Origin: Ricordea florida
Taxonomy: Eukaryota; Cnidaria; Anthozoa; Corallimorpharia; Ricordeidae
Length of the DNA stretch: 64,000 nucleotides
Assembly: GCA_949710005.1 (NCBI GenBank)
Contig: OX453280.1
Coordinates: forward strand, 6,853,534-6,917,533
Direction: 5' to 3'
The first letter of the stretch is position 1. The number at the start of each line of letters is the position of its first letter. Positions 37,109-49,252 of the stretch are shown piece by piece. The position numbers were made by a program, and so were the translations under genes. The notes under the pieces are model-generated. The model did not search any database, was not told the origin of the DNA, and saw only the letters and a list, made by a program, of their open reading frames with translations.

Positions 37109-38663
37109 TAGTCTCCTCCGCAGCCGTTATTAGGATCGTCACGCAACGCTTCTCCCCCACTAACGGCTGCTTCAACCCGAACTCTTTTTGTTTCCCTTTG
37201 TTTAGAGTTCACGTGAAATTTACAGAATTGCACCAATCACGCGTTGCCTATTGTCCACTCTGAAACCAATAAACGTATCAGTAGTTTGTCAATGATGTCA
37301 TTTTCCCGCGTATATTCATCGCCTCCTTTGCTAGATGTTGCCATAAATCTCAGAGATTTCCTATGGATCTAACTCCGAAGAAAATAGTCAAAAGCGGCTC
37401 TGGGTGCTTCATTTGTTCGTCGGCTTTCCCCAAGAATAACAAAATCTTCATTTTCGGTAAGAGTTCACTCGACATTGCTGAAGTCATCCGATCCTCGCTA
37501 TCTGTGGACGTGAGTCGCTACACAGAAAACAGCGAACTGTTCGTCTGTAGAGACAAATGCTACTAGCGTTTGATAAAATTTAATCGGGCATCGGATAAGT
37601 TGAAGGAGCTAAAGAAAGAAATCGAAGAAGTCTTCAAGGCAAGAGAACAGGGCAAAGCGCAGAGCAAAACGCCTACTATATCCAGAGGAGAATGCCGACA
37701 GAGGTGCCAAAATACATCAACTTCATCACATCGAGGAAAAGCATCCAAATCGCTGCGATCTGCCGATACCACTTGTACTTCTTCGGATGCGTTGGGAAGC
37801 CGAATAATGAATTGTCAACCACTACGACAACACGTAATTGAAAAGGTGTTGAAGATTGCGTCAAAAGAAGTTACTGGCTTTAACTCAAAATAAAACCCTT
37901 CGATGTTGAGGAAAAATGAGAATAACAGTCTCGAAATGCTGCCATCTTGTGATGTTTTACAATTTACCAGCAATACCATTTTAAACTCGAGCATAAACTA
38001 ATGCTTGAAATCAAATATTTATTGTGTACAACAAATTAAGTATAAGCGAGTTGTAAAGGAAATTCACATAGGAATTGCTCAAATCCACTATTCATCGATA
38101 CGTCTCCGGCCTGTGTATTATGCTTATGCTTTTTCTTTTTCTTCTCAGGTAAGCTAAATAAAAATATCCCGGGCGCGAAAAGTGAAGTCATCAATTTACA
38201 AGCTTAAGATTTCAATGCCTACAGTATTTGTAAATTAATTCACACAGGATTTCCTATCTGAAATGTAACTTCAGAAGCGGAATTGACAAACAAAAACATG
38301 TGTCCAACTGACCGTTAACTTGCCACTGCTTTATAACATGAGCTTTATCACAGCCACGGCACATAACTTTCTACTGTATACTTCATTGCACAACGTGGTT
38401 CTCCAACGATCATTCAACAGCCACGCTCCTGGTGACCCGAAAACGATGGGGTATTCTCCCTCCTCAATCCACTTTCACTATCCGTAGCCAATAGAACACG
38501 AGTTGTGACTGGACAATTTAGTCTTGGCGCGACCGCCTCAGGAATATGTGAGGCATGTTGTGATTGGCTAATTCGCGGAAACAAAAAGAGTTCGAGTTTT
38601 AGCAGCCGTTAGTGGGGGAGAAGCGTTGCGTGACGATCCTACTAACGGCTGCGGAGGAGACTA
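37109..38663 (+). mobile_element. 1.55-kb DNA transposon with 9-bp target duplication (MULE-like)
   Basis: Terminal inverted repeats of about 88 bp begin TAGTCTCCTCCGCAGCCGTT. The exact direct repeat AGGTGAACC flanks the element (37100-37108 and 38664-38672). A 9-bp duplication with long TIRs fits Mutator-like elements; hAT (8 bp) fits less well. The only gene inside is a broken small zinc-finger-like frame (37363-37893) and no transposase is visible, so it is presumably non-autonomous. Confidence 0.85.
37363..37893 (+). pseudogene. Small zinc-binding protein gene with in-frame amber stop
   Basis: Two consecutive stretches in the same frame (67 and 107 codons) are separated only by TAG at 37564-37566. 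Part one has CFICSS, FGKSSLDIAEVI and ELFVCRDKCY, i.e. C-x2-C and C-x3-C pairs like a ZAD-type zinc fold; part two continues RLIKFNRASDKLKELKKEI, a helical run, then Ser/Thr-rich sequence. From memory, similar proteins are a multicopy uncharacterised family in coral and anemone genomes. With the stop, only a 67-residue product would be made unless it is read through. It lies inside the 9-bp-TSD element. Confidence 0.7.
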
Positions 38664-38890
38664 AGGTGAACCCCTCTGCACGAGTTTTTTTACTACGTGT
38701 GAAAAAGTCACAATTGGACCTTCCTTCTGCGTGAATTTTTTTTTTACCTTCTTCTTTGCATGAATTTTTTTTCTTGGCATTTTCTCTTGCATGAATTTTT
38801 TTTTGGTTTTTTCCCCACCCCCTCCCCACCACCACTTTTCTAATGGTCCGTCCCTAACTGGTGCTGCGTCGGTGGGGAATTGAAACACAA

Positions 38891-38987
38891 GAAATTGGGT
38901 AAATCAAACGCTCGAAACGTCAGCACCTCCCTTTTACCTTATGGTGGTATAACGTACTTAATAAATTTCGTTTGATTTACCCAATTT
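38891..38987. mobile_element. Short foldback
   Basis: GAAATTGGGTAAATCAAACG and CGTTTGATTTACCCAATTTC are inverted 19-20-bp ends. Confidence 0.7.
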
Positions 38988-39053
38988 CCTAGATTTTTAA
39001 GAGATGGCTTTTATCTTTTATAAACACGCATCAAGGAAGTATATCCTTTTTTA

Positions 39054-39353
39054 AGGGACGGACCATTAGAAAAGTGATGGGGCGGGGGGGGTGGGGAATT
39101 TTCAGCTTGCACGAATTTTTTTTTTCGCTCACTACTTGTGCAGGAATTTTTTTTTCAGGTGAACCCCTCTGCACGAATATTTTTTACTACGTGTGAGAAA
39201 GTCACAATTGGACCTTCCTTCTGCACGAATTTTTTTTTTAACCTTCTTCCTTGCATGAATTTTTTTTTTGTCATTTTCCCTTGCATGAATTTTTTTTTTG
39301 TTTTTTTCCCCACCCCCCCTCCCCCCCCATCACTTTTCTAATGGTCCGTCCCT
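39054..39353. mobile_element. poly-T MITE copy 4
   Basis: Complete copy with both TIRs and six T-runs, each preceded by TGCA(C/T)GAAT. Same orientation as copy 3. Confidence 0.9.
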
Positions 39354-39473
39354 AAGCTCACAATGGAAATAAATATTCCTGAAGAATAACCAACCACCAA
39401 AAAAGAAGACATAGTGGCCTTAAAAGCAGCGAAAAGCTGTTTCGCGTTGCGATCCACTCTTCCGGGACTCCCA

Positions 39474-39880
39474 TATGGAATGGACGGGGATGCTAGTCAG
39501 AAATTTTGAATTATACCCCTAAAAGAGACCAACCTGGGCGTGGTCCAAGCTTATGCAGACCCCTAAAAGAGACCAGTTTCGACGAGTTTCAGTTCGTCGA
39601 GTTTCGTATTACACTCTTGTAAAACAATAGACAAAGACATTTTGTTACAGTGGACTTTACATATTAATGGTATGAAAAACTTTGTTTATATGAATTGAGT
39701 AAATATAAAGAATCAAAATTCTTTCTGTTTTGTTATTTCTTCGCGTGCAACCCTTAACGAGACCTTGATGGCTAAAAATAATGACATTTTGCCCAGAACA
39801 CCCTAAGGGAGACCAAAATTCGAAATTTACACCCCTAAGCGAGACGACGAGCATCCCCGTCCTTTCCATATGGGAGTCCC
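39474..39880. mobile_element. MITE with GGGACTCCCATATGGAA ends
   Basis: GGGACTCCCATATGGAA at the left and TTCCATATGGGAGTCCC at the right; CGGGGATGCT/AGCATCCCCG follow inward. Repeated CCCCTAAAAGAGACCA-like words lie inside. Non-coding. Confidence 0.85.
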
Positions 39881-40136
39881 CCCCCGGGAGTAATTGCCAG
39901 CTTTTGAAGCCTAAAGTCGTGATCATGCATTGTTCTGTCTGCCTTTTAACCCTTGAACTGCCTGTTGTCAAACCCGATTGACGCAATCTGTTTGTTTCGT
40001 TTCCGAAGTCAAACCTTGAATATCGGTTCTAACTTTTACCCATTTGACTGCCTAATTGAGTCAAACCTCCAGTCATACTTTGTGTGGTCTTGGCTTTTAA
40101 CGCTAATACTTCCATAGCTCGTAAATGGGCCAACTA

Positions 40137-40420
40137 AGGGACGGACCATTAGAAAAGTGATGGGGGGGGGGGGGGAAACAAAAACAAATTCATGCAAGGG
40201 AAAATGCCAAAAAAAAAAATTCATGCAAAGAAGGAGGTAAAAAAAATTCATGCAGAAGGAAGGTCCAATTGTGACTTTTTCACACATAGTAAAAAAAATT
40301 CGTGCAGAGGGGTTCACCTGAAAGAAAAAATTCCTGCACAAGCAGTGAGCGAAAAAAAAAATTCGTGCATACTAAAAATTCCCCACCCCCCCCCCATCAC
40401 TTTTCTAATGGTCCGTCCCT
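40137..40420. mobile_element. poly-T MITE copy 5
   Basis: Complete copy, opposite orientation to copies 3 and 4. It ends 45 bp before the 4-kb transposon begins. Confidence 0.9.
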
Positions 40421-40465
40421 AAGGAAAAAGTACTTCATGCATGGAAGGAAAGCAATACTATGTTA

Positions 40466-43400
40466 TAGTCCATGGGCCAGAGGGGGTGCTCAGGCTCACT
40501 TAGAGGGACAAAGACTGAGTGATATAACATGAAAGATCATCCAGAGGAGTTACCAAATTCACTTGATAGCAATCCCAAATGAGTAGCTTTAATGGTTTTT
40601 TTGCTAATTGAAAATTTAATAAAACGTGCTCTTACATTGAAAGAAGGCTCCAATTTACAAATTAATTCAAACGTGCTTTCTATAATTCAAACCTGCGTGT
40701 GTCGAACATTTATGACTAATAAAGATATAAACTTTATAATACAATCGAGAAATCTTCGAATATAAGCTTTAAAGAATTCAAATTTCAAAGAAAATTAATA
40801 TTGACATTGCGAAATGCATCATGGGTAAAATCCAAGATGGCGGCTGCTATACATGGTGAGTACTTCGGCATTGTCGTATAGAAATGGTGATTTGAATCTT
40901 GTTTTTAAGTAAATAAGCAAAGAAATTGATCCAGAAAGGGTTATTCTTTAATATAGAACTAAAATAAGGTAAAATCCTTAATATTTGATCGATTTTTACC
41001 AAAATATTTGCAGCCCACATCTGCAAAACGTTCGAGAGAGTCAACTCCAATCTTCACCGCCTATAGAAATATTCCACCTATTTCTCCCTGCCTTTTTACT
41101 TAATTCTGAGCTTTTTTTCAAATATTTCTTTTAAAAAAATACAGATTTTGAGGAAAAGCGCCCCCGACTTGACACTTGCATAATCCATTGTTGTGATCAG
41201 TTTGATCAGAAACTCTGCTCGCCCAAGGATGAAGCATCTTGGAAATCCCTTCTTAACGCAGCAAAAATCCCCCAATTTAAGCCATTGCTGGATTTAGAGA
41301 ATAAGCTACCATAATAATAATAATACCATGATAAGCTACCATCGGCAATGCCGAAGTGTTTTTACCATGAAGCGCGATCTAGATAAACTTTCGTCGATAG
41401 AACAACCCCAGCAAGCCAACCAAATCGATGGAAGCGAAAAATCGGTTCGGCAAAGCTCCGGCACAAAAAGTGGGGTATCTGAAATAGTATGCATTTTCTG
41501 CCAAAAGGATAAATACAAAAAAGGATCGAGAAATAGAGAGAATCTCACCCAATGCCGGGATCTGCGAGCTGATCAGTCAATAAGAGAAGCCGCCATTACG
41601 AAGCATGATACTAGGTTACTCGCGGTAGTGTCACGGAAGTTGGTGGCTGCCGAAGCATGGTATCACAGGTCTTGCTACCGTGAATATACCAGGCCCCCAA
41701 ACGAAACGAGTACAGTAAATACGACCGGTGCCGCTTCTGAAGAAGAAACCGAAGATTTAAGGAACGAAGCATTCGAGGAGCTATTTGCATATATCCGGTC
41801 AGACTTGCTCAAAAATCCGCGGTTAATCTCGATGGTCAAGTTAAAAGAAATGCTACTTTCGTTTCTGCGCGCCAATGGTATCAGTGAGGCACCCGCCAAA
41901 AACCTTAAACGAAAGCTCAAGGCAGAATTTGGAGAGGTCCTCCAATTTGAAGATCTATTGGATAACAACAAACTTATAATTATTCCATCGACTTTGTCGA
42001 AAGTGCATCTCGCAAAAGAGTGTCTTGCGTTAACTAAGCAATTGGAAAAGAAGAGTAGTTCTAGCGATGCGAAGATCAAAGAAGCCGGCCTAAGTATCCG
42101 TGAAGCGGTTAGAAACCACAAAATAGAGAGTCATTGGCCCCCAAAACCAAGCGACCTCTGTGAAAATGCAGTCAGCCTTCCTGAGAAACTTAGGACTTTC
42201 CTCTACATCTTATTAACTGTAAACCCGCAACCACCAGTAGAATACCCATTGCGAATTCAACGCCTAGTAAATTCTTTAGGTCAAGACATCGTACATACCG
42301 TAACTGCAGGGAAGCAAAAATCCCCTAAACAAGTATTACTGCCATATGCAGTAAAGTCTCTGACAAACAACGTTTAACTGATCCAACTGCTCAACCGATG
42401 CGGACATGGCATTGCATACTCGCAAATTGAGGAAATTAACACGGCACTCTACATGGAAAAATTGGCTCAGACCCCTGATAATGATGTCCCACTGCCAGAA
42501 TCTATTCAGCCTCACATAAACACCACTCTCGCATGGGACAATATTGATCGTTTGGAGGAGACGTTGTCTGGGGCTGGAACGTCACACAGAGTGAACGGGA
42601 TAGCCGTGCAGGAACGACATTTTGGTCCCTTTCCCAAACCCAAAGCAAACATGGAGATCAGCAAAACGAAAAGGAGGAGTATAGATTATCTTCCCCGTAC
42701 AGAGGTCACGCCTTACAACGCCGGGGAACGCCATGGTCCTCCCTCAAGGGCATACATCGAAGTTACGTCCACAGTGATCCTTGAAGAAGTGCGGAAGAAA
42801 AATATGCATTGGGTCTTGGTGCGCCTCCACGCAAAACAGAAGCAACGTGCAAGTGGCTGGACAGGCTTTAACATTCTCGTGCGAGATGAGGTCGATGTAT
42901 CACAGGATAGCATAGGATATCTCCCAACAATTGACGCCCCAGCCACTGATATGTCAACAGTGCACGAGATCCTAGTAAGGTCTCTGAAGATAAGGGACAC
43001 TCTGAAGCTCAAGACCATCTCGTCCTTGTTCTTGATCAAGCGCTTTATGCTAAGGCAATAGAGATACATTGGAAGCATTCTGACAAATTCAGCAACATTG
43101 CATCAAGAATGGGTGTATTCCACACATGCTGCACATTGCTCACAATCATTGGAAATCTTTTTCAAGACGCTGGTCTTAGAGACATGGCAATTGAATCTGG
43201 CGTAGTAGCGGGGGGATCTTTATCTGGAGTAATGGATGGTCGCAGATATAACCGTGGCGTGCAGTTCCACAAGCTAATGTATGAGGCGTTGATGAGGCTG
43301 GTTTGGAAAGGGTTTAGACCATCGATAGGCTTTTCTGTGCAAGACAGGGGAAGATCAACTCGCATCAACTCCCCCCATGTGTAGACTGCCTTAAGCTGCA

Positions 43401-44498
43401 TGCGCAACGCGCTAACTACCAAGCCGCAATATAGAGGAGAAGCCTACCGCCTTGTCCTAAAGTTCCCACCCCAGTGGACCACGGATGGCTTCCCGATGGT
43501 GAAGGTGGCTTGTCAATCAAATGGATGACAGGGGATCCAGCTCCAACAGCCCTTCTAGACTTTTTGTCTTGTACCTGCACTAAGACATGCAGCGCTCCCA
43601 ACTGCACTTGCATCACCAACGGATTAAAGTGCACCGACATGTGCCGACTCCTTAACTGCGAGAGCCGGCCACCGGAGGATGAGGAAGAGGAGGAACAAGA
43701 TCCTGCTGATAACCAAGAAGAAACTTCAGATGAGGAAAGCAGAGGATTAGTGAATTGGTGATATATTCAGGTAAACTATGAGAGATGATGATTTTTGTTG
43801 AAGTTTTCGCTCACTATTTGACAGGAACTTTAAACCTGCTCGAGATCTTAATTGTCTATTGTGTCCTTTTTTGACTCACAGATATGAAAATCTCATTTCC
43901 GTCAAGTTATTATCAAAAAGTGGCAACATGGAAAATCAAGATGGCGGATCCAAGATGGCGGATCCAAGATGGCGGCCATTTTGGGATGGCTCGCTGGTTT
44001 TATTTTTCGTTGATCAATAAATCCCTTGGCGCTATGTCAATTTAACTGCTCAAATGTACAGAAATTTTACATTTGGCGATGAAAAAAGGGCGAAGATGAC
44101 TCAAATTTGCCAAAAACATAACATTTTGTTAATAATCACGCAACTTTAGGCTAGTTGCTATAGAAACCACCTTAAAAAATACTTTATTTGAGATTCCAAT
44201 GCTATCAAGACTAAATTTATAATTCAGAAGTATCTTATCGATTAATTTATGTTTAAAGAAGTTTTTTCAAGAACGATTTCTCGAAAGGCTCAGTATTCTA
44301 ATATGTAGTCTTACATTTTATAAGTCAAGCAATGGCGTCACTTTGTCACGTGATATTGCTTATAAAGCTACTCATTTGGGATTGCTATCAATCATTTTCG
44401 TAAACTACAGGTTTCAAGGTTTCTAAAAATGTATGATAGCGCTTGTCCTTCCAAGTGAGCCTGATCACCCCATTTTTAGGGGTCTGGCCCATGGACTA
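40466..44498 (+). mobile_element. 4.0-kb TIR DNA transposon of unassigned family
   Basis: Diverged inverted repeats of about 130 bp: TAGTCCATGGGCCAGA, then TCAGGCTCACTT, then TTGATAGCAATCCCAAATGA and GTAGCTTTA appear in the same order on both sides (40466-40593, and in reverse complement 44369-44498). The flanks carry a direct TTA (40463-40465, 44499-44501), consistent with a 3-bp target duplication such as PIF/Harbinger TWA. The element carries one broken two-exon gene. The right third contains repeated CAAGATGGCGGATC units (about 43940-43980). Confidence 0.8.
40837..43761 (+). pseudogene. Broken multi-domain gene of a cnidarian repeat family (zinc-finger N-terminus, CXC C-terminus)
   Basis: Exon 1 (40837-40855, donor GTGAGT) joins exon 2 (from 41145) in phase. 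The frame then meets a TAATAATAATAA insertion at about 41311, a TAA at 42375-42377, a frameshift at about 42990-43015, a TAG near 43382 and further frame changes before the last segment (to 43761). Between these breaks the coding is clear: a Cys/His zinc-binding region (CIFC, then WYHRSCYREY), a central block (HWKHSDKFSNIASRMGVFHT), and a C-terminal CXC cysteine array (CTCTKTC, CTCITNGLKCTDMC). By comparison with how I remember the family, a large middle part is also missing after about 43380. From memory, intact relatives are numerous uncharacterised proteins in corals and anemones. This copy is dead. Confidence 0.8.
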
Positions 44499-44501
44499 TT
44501 A

Positions 44502-46579
44502 CAGACATAATCAGTTTATTATATCCCTTTCTAGATCTAGTCGTACAGTCATCTTATCAGAGCGAACGTGCCACCTGTTGTGAATAAGGTACCAATTTAC
44601 GTCAAATACGAACCGATATTGCTATTGTAGCAGTCTTTTTCTCTTGGGCTAAATCTCAAGACGAGTATCGTAAAGAGAACCCTTGAGTCCTGTTGTGTTA
44701 TGTTTTGTCTTTTTATGTTCTGGGACACACGTTACCATGGAAATGGATATAGAGACCTCATGTTCCACGGGGGGGGGGTGGTAAATGGATGGGAGGGGGG
44801 AGGGGTACAACCATGTCAGAAAAGCCGATAGAACCGAGGACCAAACCGAGCAAAAACAGAGAAAATACCAATTCTGCAAATAAGCGATACCAGCAGCTAG
44901 CGCTGCAAACAGACGTCATATAGTCTTAAAATCTTGACCAGGTTCAAGTTCTGTGATATTCATCAGTACATAGGGAATGTCAAACGGCGTTGGTGAATGA
45001 GGGTGGGATTGGGGTAGGAAAAGCTTCCGGCAAACAAATTCGGATGAATTTAGCACTTTATAAATTCTGAACACCTGAAAAATATCCCAGCACACTTGTA
45101 CGAGTGGAAAAAATTTCTTCCTCAGACCAAACAATCCTGCTCCTCATCCCTGCCCCACCCTCTCCACCCTGCAAACTCAAATGGAGATGCCTATCCTCCC
45201 CCACGTGATCACTTAATTTTGTATTAGAAACAACAATTTCTATCCTATTCCCTCAAAGTGGAAGATATCACGTACATATTGTAACGGCACGAATCGATAC
45301 TAAATCTCGGCGTTACATACACATTTTTAATAACACTCTCAAAGATGGTGTCTTGCAACTCTACCAAGCACATGGGTATTGCACCATCGTCACGTGACTT
45401 ACAACAGTTACCTTAGGGGGTGGGGAGGGGGTAACTCTGGCCACTAGCTTGACGCTACAATGTAAACTAATTTCTTGGCTTCATCAAGCACGCTGATCTG
45501 CTGATATGTTTGAAATGTTTCATGGAAATGAAGAGAGAGGTCTAATTTTCTAGCAAAAGGAGTATAATGTATATGGCTTAATTGACTGCATATGAACGGG
45601 TTTAAATCTAGAGGATATTACACGGTGGCGAAAAGAATTTTATGTTCGAGCAGGAGCCCATTACTCCTGGTTCGAGTGACAAGAACAATAACTCACGAGT
45701 GAGTGCTGCGAACGTGTGAGGCATTGTTCTTGCCACTCGAACATGAAATTCATATTTTCGAGCTAACGTGTAATTTTCTTTTTATCATATGGACAAAAAC
45801 ACATTAAGACGCTCGTTTGGTAGCTTTGTATACAAGCTGAATCGTGCAAGGTGAAAATGACGTCATCGATATCCTTTTGGTGAGGATATGAAAAATACGC
45901 CACTACGGTCCCGGATGTAGTTTCGTATGAATTTTAACAGTGGTGTAATTCCCAGTAAAACGCTCAAGTCTATATAATAAAATGGATTACAAATCGGGGT
46001 ATACCTTTGGATATATATATATAAAGGCACCTGCACTTCTGGTATGGAGGTCACCGTGGTGTAATACATACAGATCAGTATCTAGAGAATGTTCTATCCA
46101 GTAGGATGCTATGACCCCTGTCTAAACTGTCGGCACACTCTTTGTAAATTAGCCTCCAAAGTATACGTGCTTTGGAATGAGTCACGCGTTCGTCGGGAGG
46201 AAAGCGTAAGGGACTGGCCGATCATTATTTATAGGGAGGATGTGCAACAGTGAATATCCCATGTTTGGTTTTACCTGACTCCCACCCCCTTATCAGCAGG
46301 CATGATCCCCCCCTCTTCCACATTCTCCTCCTACTCCTGAATGTATGAAATTAAAATCAAAGATAATTTTTGCTGGCTATATGTCTGAACAAATGTATGT
46401 AGTACCCCCTTAAGCCATGCATAATAATTGGTGACCCACTCCCTATTTGTACCACACACCCCTCCCTCCCCCCCCCACCCTATATATAATGACCGATCAG
46501 TAAAGAAACCGAGAGACCGTATGACTAGGAGGCTATTACCAAACAAGAATAACGAAAATAATGAAAACGAAAAACGTTC
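44502..46579. other. Intergenic; repeats only
   Basis: Holds a foldback MITE (45611-45779), G- and C-runs, and no exon I can support. Confidence 0.4.
45611..45779. mobile_element. Foldback MITE, long copy
   Basis: GAGGATATTACACGGTGGCG at the left; arms with TTTTATGTTCGAG and CTCGAACATGAAAT, CACGAGTGAGTG in the loop, and CGAGCTAACGTGTAATTTTC at the right. Related to 4165-4252. Confidence 0.8.
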
Positions 46580-46755
46580 CTAGGAAATGATTTCCTGCTC
46601 AGGAGAACAAGACAAGCTTTCCTCGATGGTCTGATTAGTTTTTCCAAGATCTCTGTCAGGCAACATCGTGTTATTCGAGGATGGCAGAGAATTCATTCCA
46701 ACGGACGCAATGCTCTGGTCTTCAGTCTCTCCCTCAGAGGAAGCGTTCTTACGCA
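46580..46755 (-). CDS. Unassigned terminal exon (partial gene)
   Basis: Minus strand: a polypyrimidine tract with TGTTTCTAG precedes an open stretch of 58 codons ending in TAG. It is Ser/Thr/Glu-rich (for example SSEGETEDQSIASV and TNQTIEESLSCSPEQ), the composition of a cytoplasmic tail. The acceptor needs one base from an upstream exon. It could be an alternative 3' exon of the GPCR at 50.3-54.0 kb, on the same strand and upstream in transcription, but the phase does not match that gene's 50592 donor, so another exon would be needed. I do not recognise the protein. Confidence 0.45.
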
Positions 46756-46847
46756 CTAGAAACACAAGAGAAATATGTTAACAAAGTTAAAGAGGAGTAA
46801 AAACGACGTGTAAAAATATTCAACTTTTAATAAAAAAGGCAAAGGCG

Positions 46848-47106
46848 TACACGAGCCTCAAGGTCCACAAGGCCGGAGCTTATCCCAGTTTCAATAGAAT
46901 GAAGCACCTGGGAGTATTATTACTCCCCCCTGGATGGAATGCTAGTCCATCGCAGGGTCACCCCCAGCATAGTATCGCTGGTACCCATTTATACACCTGG
47001 GTGGAGAGAGTAAAGTTTCTTGTTTAACACAGTGCCAGCACCAGGGCTCGAACTCAAAATCTTCCCCTCGGAAGTGCGACACGCTAACCACTACACTACT
47101 GTACCT
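46848..47106 (-). repeat. tRNA-derived SINE
   Basis: On the minus strand the head has an A-box-like TAGTGTAGTGGTTAGCGTG and a B-box-like GAGTTCGAGCCC, followed by a conserved body (CACCCAGGTGTATAAATGGG, TGCGATGGACTAGCATTCCA). About 260 bp. Confidence 0.7.
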
Positions 47107-47539
47107 CCAACTTTTAATGCAGAGCCGTATCGTTTTGACGTTTTCATATGCATGTGGATCAAATCCTGCAATTTGAACAGCTTTTTTCGTGACGTTGCTC
47201 GGTAATTTTTGCCTTTAGATTGAGTACAAAATGTCTGTTATTTTCGTTATTGGTCTTTGTATCATTCATTTGTATAGGTAAAAAATGATTCTGGTTGCAA
47301 TTGGAAAAAAATAGGCACTAGCAAATTAAATTTTTCAAAACTGAAAAGGTTACGCGAGGCCTAAGGGCGAGTGCACTGAATTTAAGCTTTATGTACTGTT
47401 TGGGATTGATTGACACGCTCTCAGCCAAACAGCACGTTGAAAGTTTTGAATGTAGAGCGAGCGCAGCGAGCGAGCAGCAACGTAATCAGGATTTAAGAGA
47501 GATATAAAAGGTACTGTTTGGACGAATTCTCGAATTTAT

Positions 47540-47653
47540 CACTTTTTACCAGAATGCACTGCGTTTAACCACACTTATTACCAGAATGCCTTGCATTTAA
47601 CCACAGTTTTTACCAGAGCTCTTAGCGGCACTTTTTACCAGAATGCATTGCGC
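47540..47653. repeat. Diverged tandem repeat
   Basis: Four copies of a unit of about 30-35 bp built on (A/T)TTACCAGAATGC...TTAACCACA. Confidence 0.7.
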
Positions 47654-49150
47654 AAGAAAAGCATGAGAATGTCATTCCGTCGCACCGGTGTCCTTTTCCG
47701 CGTGGATTTCAGTGAAGGTTTGTAAATCTGGACGATTAATTGTGACATCTTAACTTAAAACTTAGTGTGTCATTTCGTGGCAGTCTCGTCTCCATGGTCG
47801 AATTCTTTAATGAAGAGAGATTGTCGGTACTAAAGCTTGTGGAATAATTAAAACAAACGAGAACCGTAGAAAACGCTAACTTCTTAATTGCTGCGATCAT
47901 TTATCCAAATATGAATTTAAGCTAAAGCTTCAGCATTTTCACACATCGCGATGGACGCGTCCTCGACACGTACTATCTGTCAACTTTCTAGAGACATTTA
48001 ATGCGTACCAGTTCAGAATTTATAAGTCAGCTTTTTGCTCCTACAATTTCCACATCTTTCGATTGTCCCAATCTGGTGAAGGGGAGGTTGATATGCATCG
48101 TTTTATATCCAAACAGTCACACCTCACCATCGATGCGTCACCATGCATGAAGTTGATACACACCAGGACAGATTTTAAGTAACATAATCGTTGTTTTCTT
48201 TTTCCTGCAGACAATGATGTAACCCTCAATGACTTCATTACACCATAATAGTTAACCGAAATAATGAACAGAAAGGAATTTTGTGCATTCTAGAGGAAGC
48301 ATTTTGCCCATGACAAAGACCCTCGAAAACTAATACCAACAGACCCGTCAGTGTCTTAGTATAAAGTCAATGACTGAAAATAAAACTAAATAAACCTAGA
48401 CCCAATATGGTTTTAATTTTCCTTCATACTTGTCAAATTCGAATTTTTTGGTGGGGAGTGGCAGGGGGATCTTAAACCACTTTTCGTAACGCCAAAATTC
48501 GTGACGATTTTAAGAATTAAAGGTGCCTCAACAAGTCTTGGTTGTGGTTGAAAACATTTGATTAAATGTTGATATTTAACATGCCCAAATTTGATTTCAG
48601 ATTTCTGCACTCCATTTCAACATTTGGCACTCAATGTTAACTTTCTGTACTGCTCGGGATTGATTGAAGTGTTGATTTCTAACTCAATCAGCGCTTTGAC
48701 TTGTTTGCATGTAGCATCATTATGTGTGAAGTATTCACAGTGTGCCAAAGTGCTCTTTTTGCTTTACTCACCCGCCAACTGAAGGCTTGATATTTTGCCC
48801 CGCACACAGCCGCACAAGTGAATAAAGCTGCCCTTCAGGACGCTTCTGACCTGGTGTTTTAAATTCGATCATTTATTTATTGATAAGAGCTGTTATTTAA
48901 TTGAAACTATTTAGACAATTAAAGGTTAAAAACAATATTGTAAACAGTACCAATTGTTATATACCTGGACTACTCAACAAAACGAGTACTGTGATTGGTT
49001 GTCTCTTGGTCACGTGCCCGTAATCAAATTCAAATGTATCCTGACCGGGATACAAGTGCGCAGTTGTTGCCCGCCGGCCGAATACAACAGCTCGTGATCA
49101 GTGCATGACCAATTAAAGTTGGCGTGATCTTCTAAATATATAACAAAGCA

Positions 49151-49252
49151 CTTAATGTATGGTCCCTCGGGAAAATAGTAAGTTTTTTTTCTCCCTTGAG
49201 TCCCTGACTTCGTCTCGGGAAACATTGAGACTCTCTGGGACCATACATTAAG
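49151..49252. mobile_element. Foldback MITE
   Basis: CTTAATGTATGGTCC at the left, GGACCATACATTAAG at the right. Confidence 0.75.

Larger units (their letters stand above)
37003..38855. mobile_element. poly-T MITE copy 3, split by a nested insertion
   Basis: The left part 37003-37108 and right part 38664-38855 join into one ordinary family member once the insert 37109-38663 is ignored. Both family TIRs are present (AGGGACGGACC at 37003, GGTCCGTCCCT ending at 38855). Confidence 0.9.
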
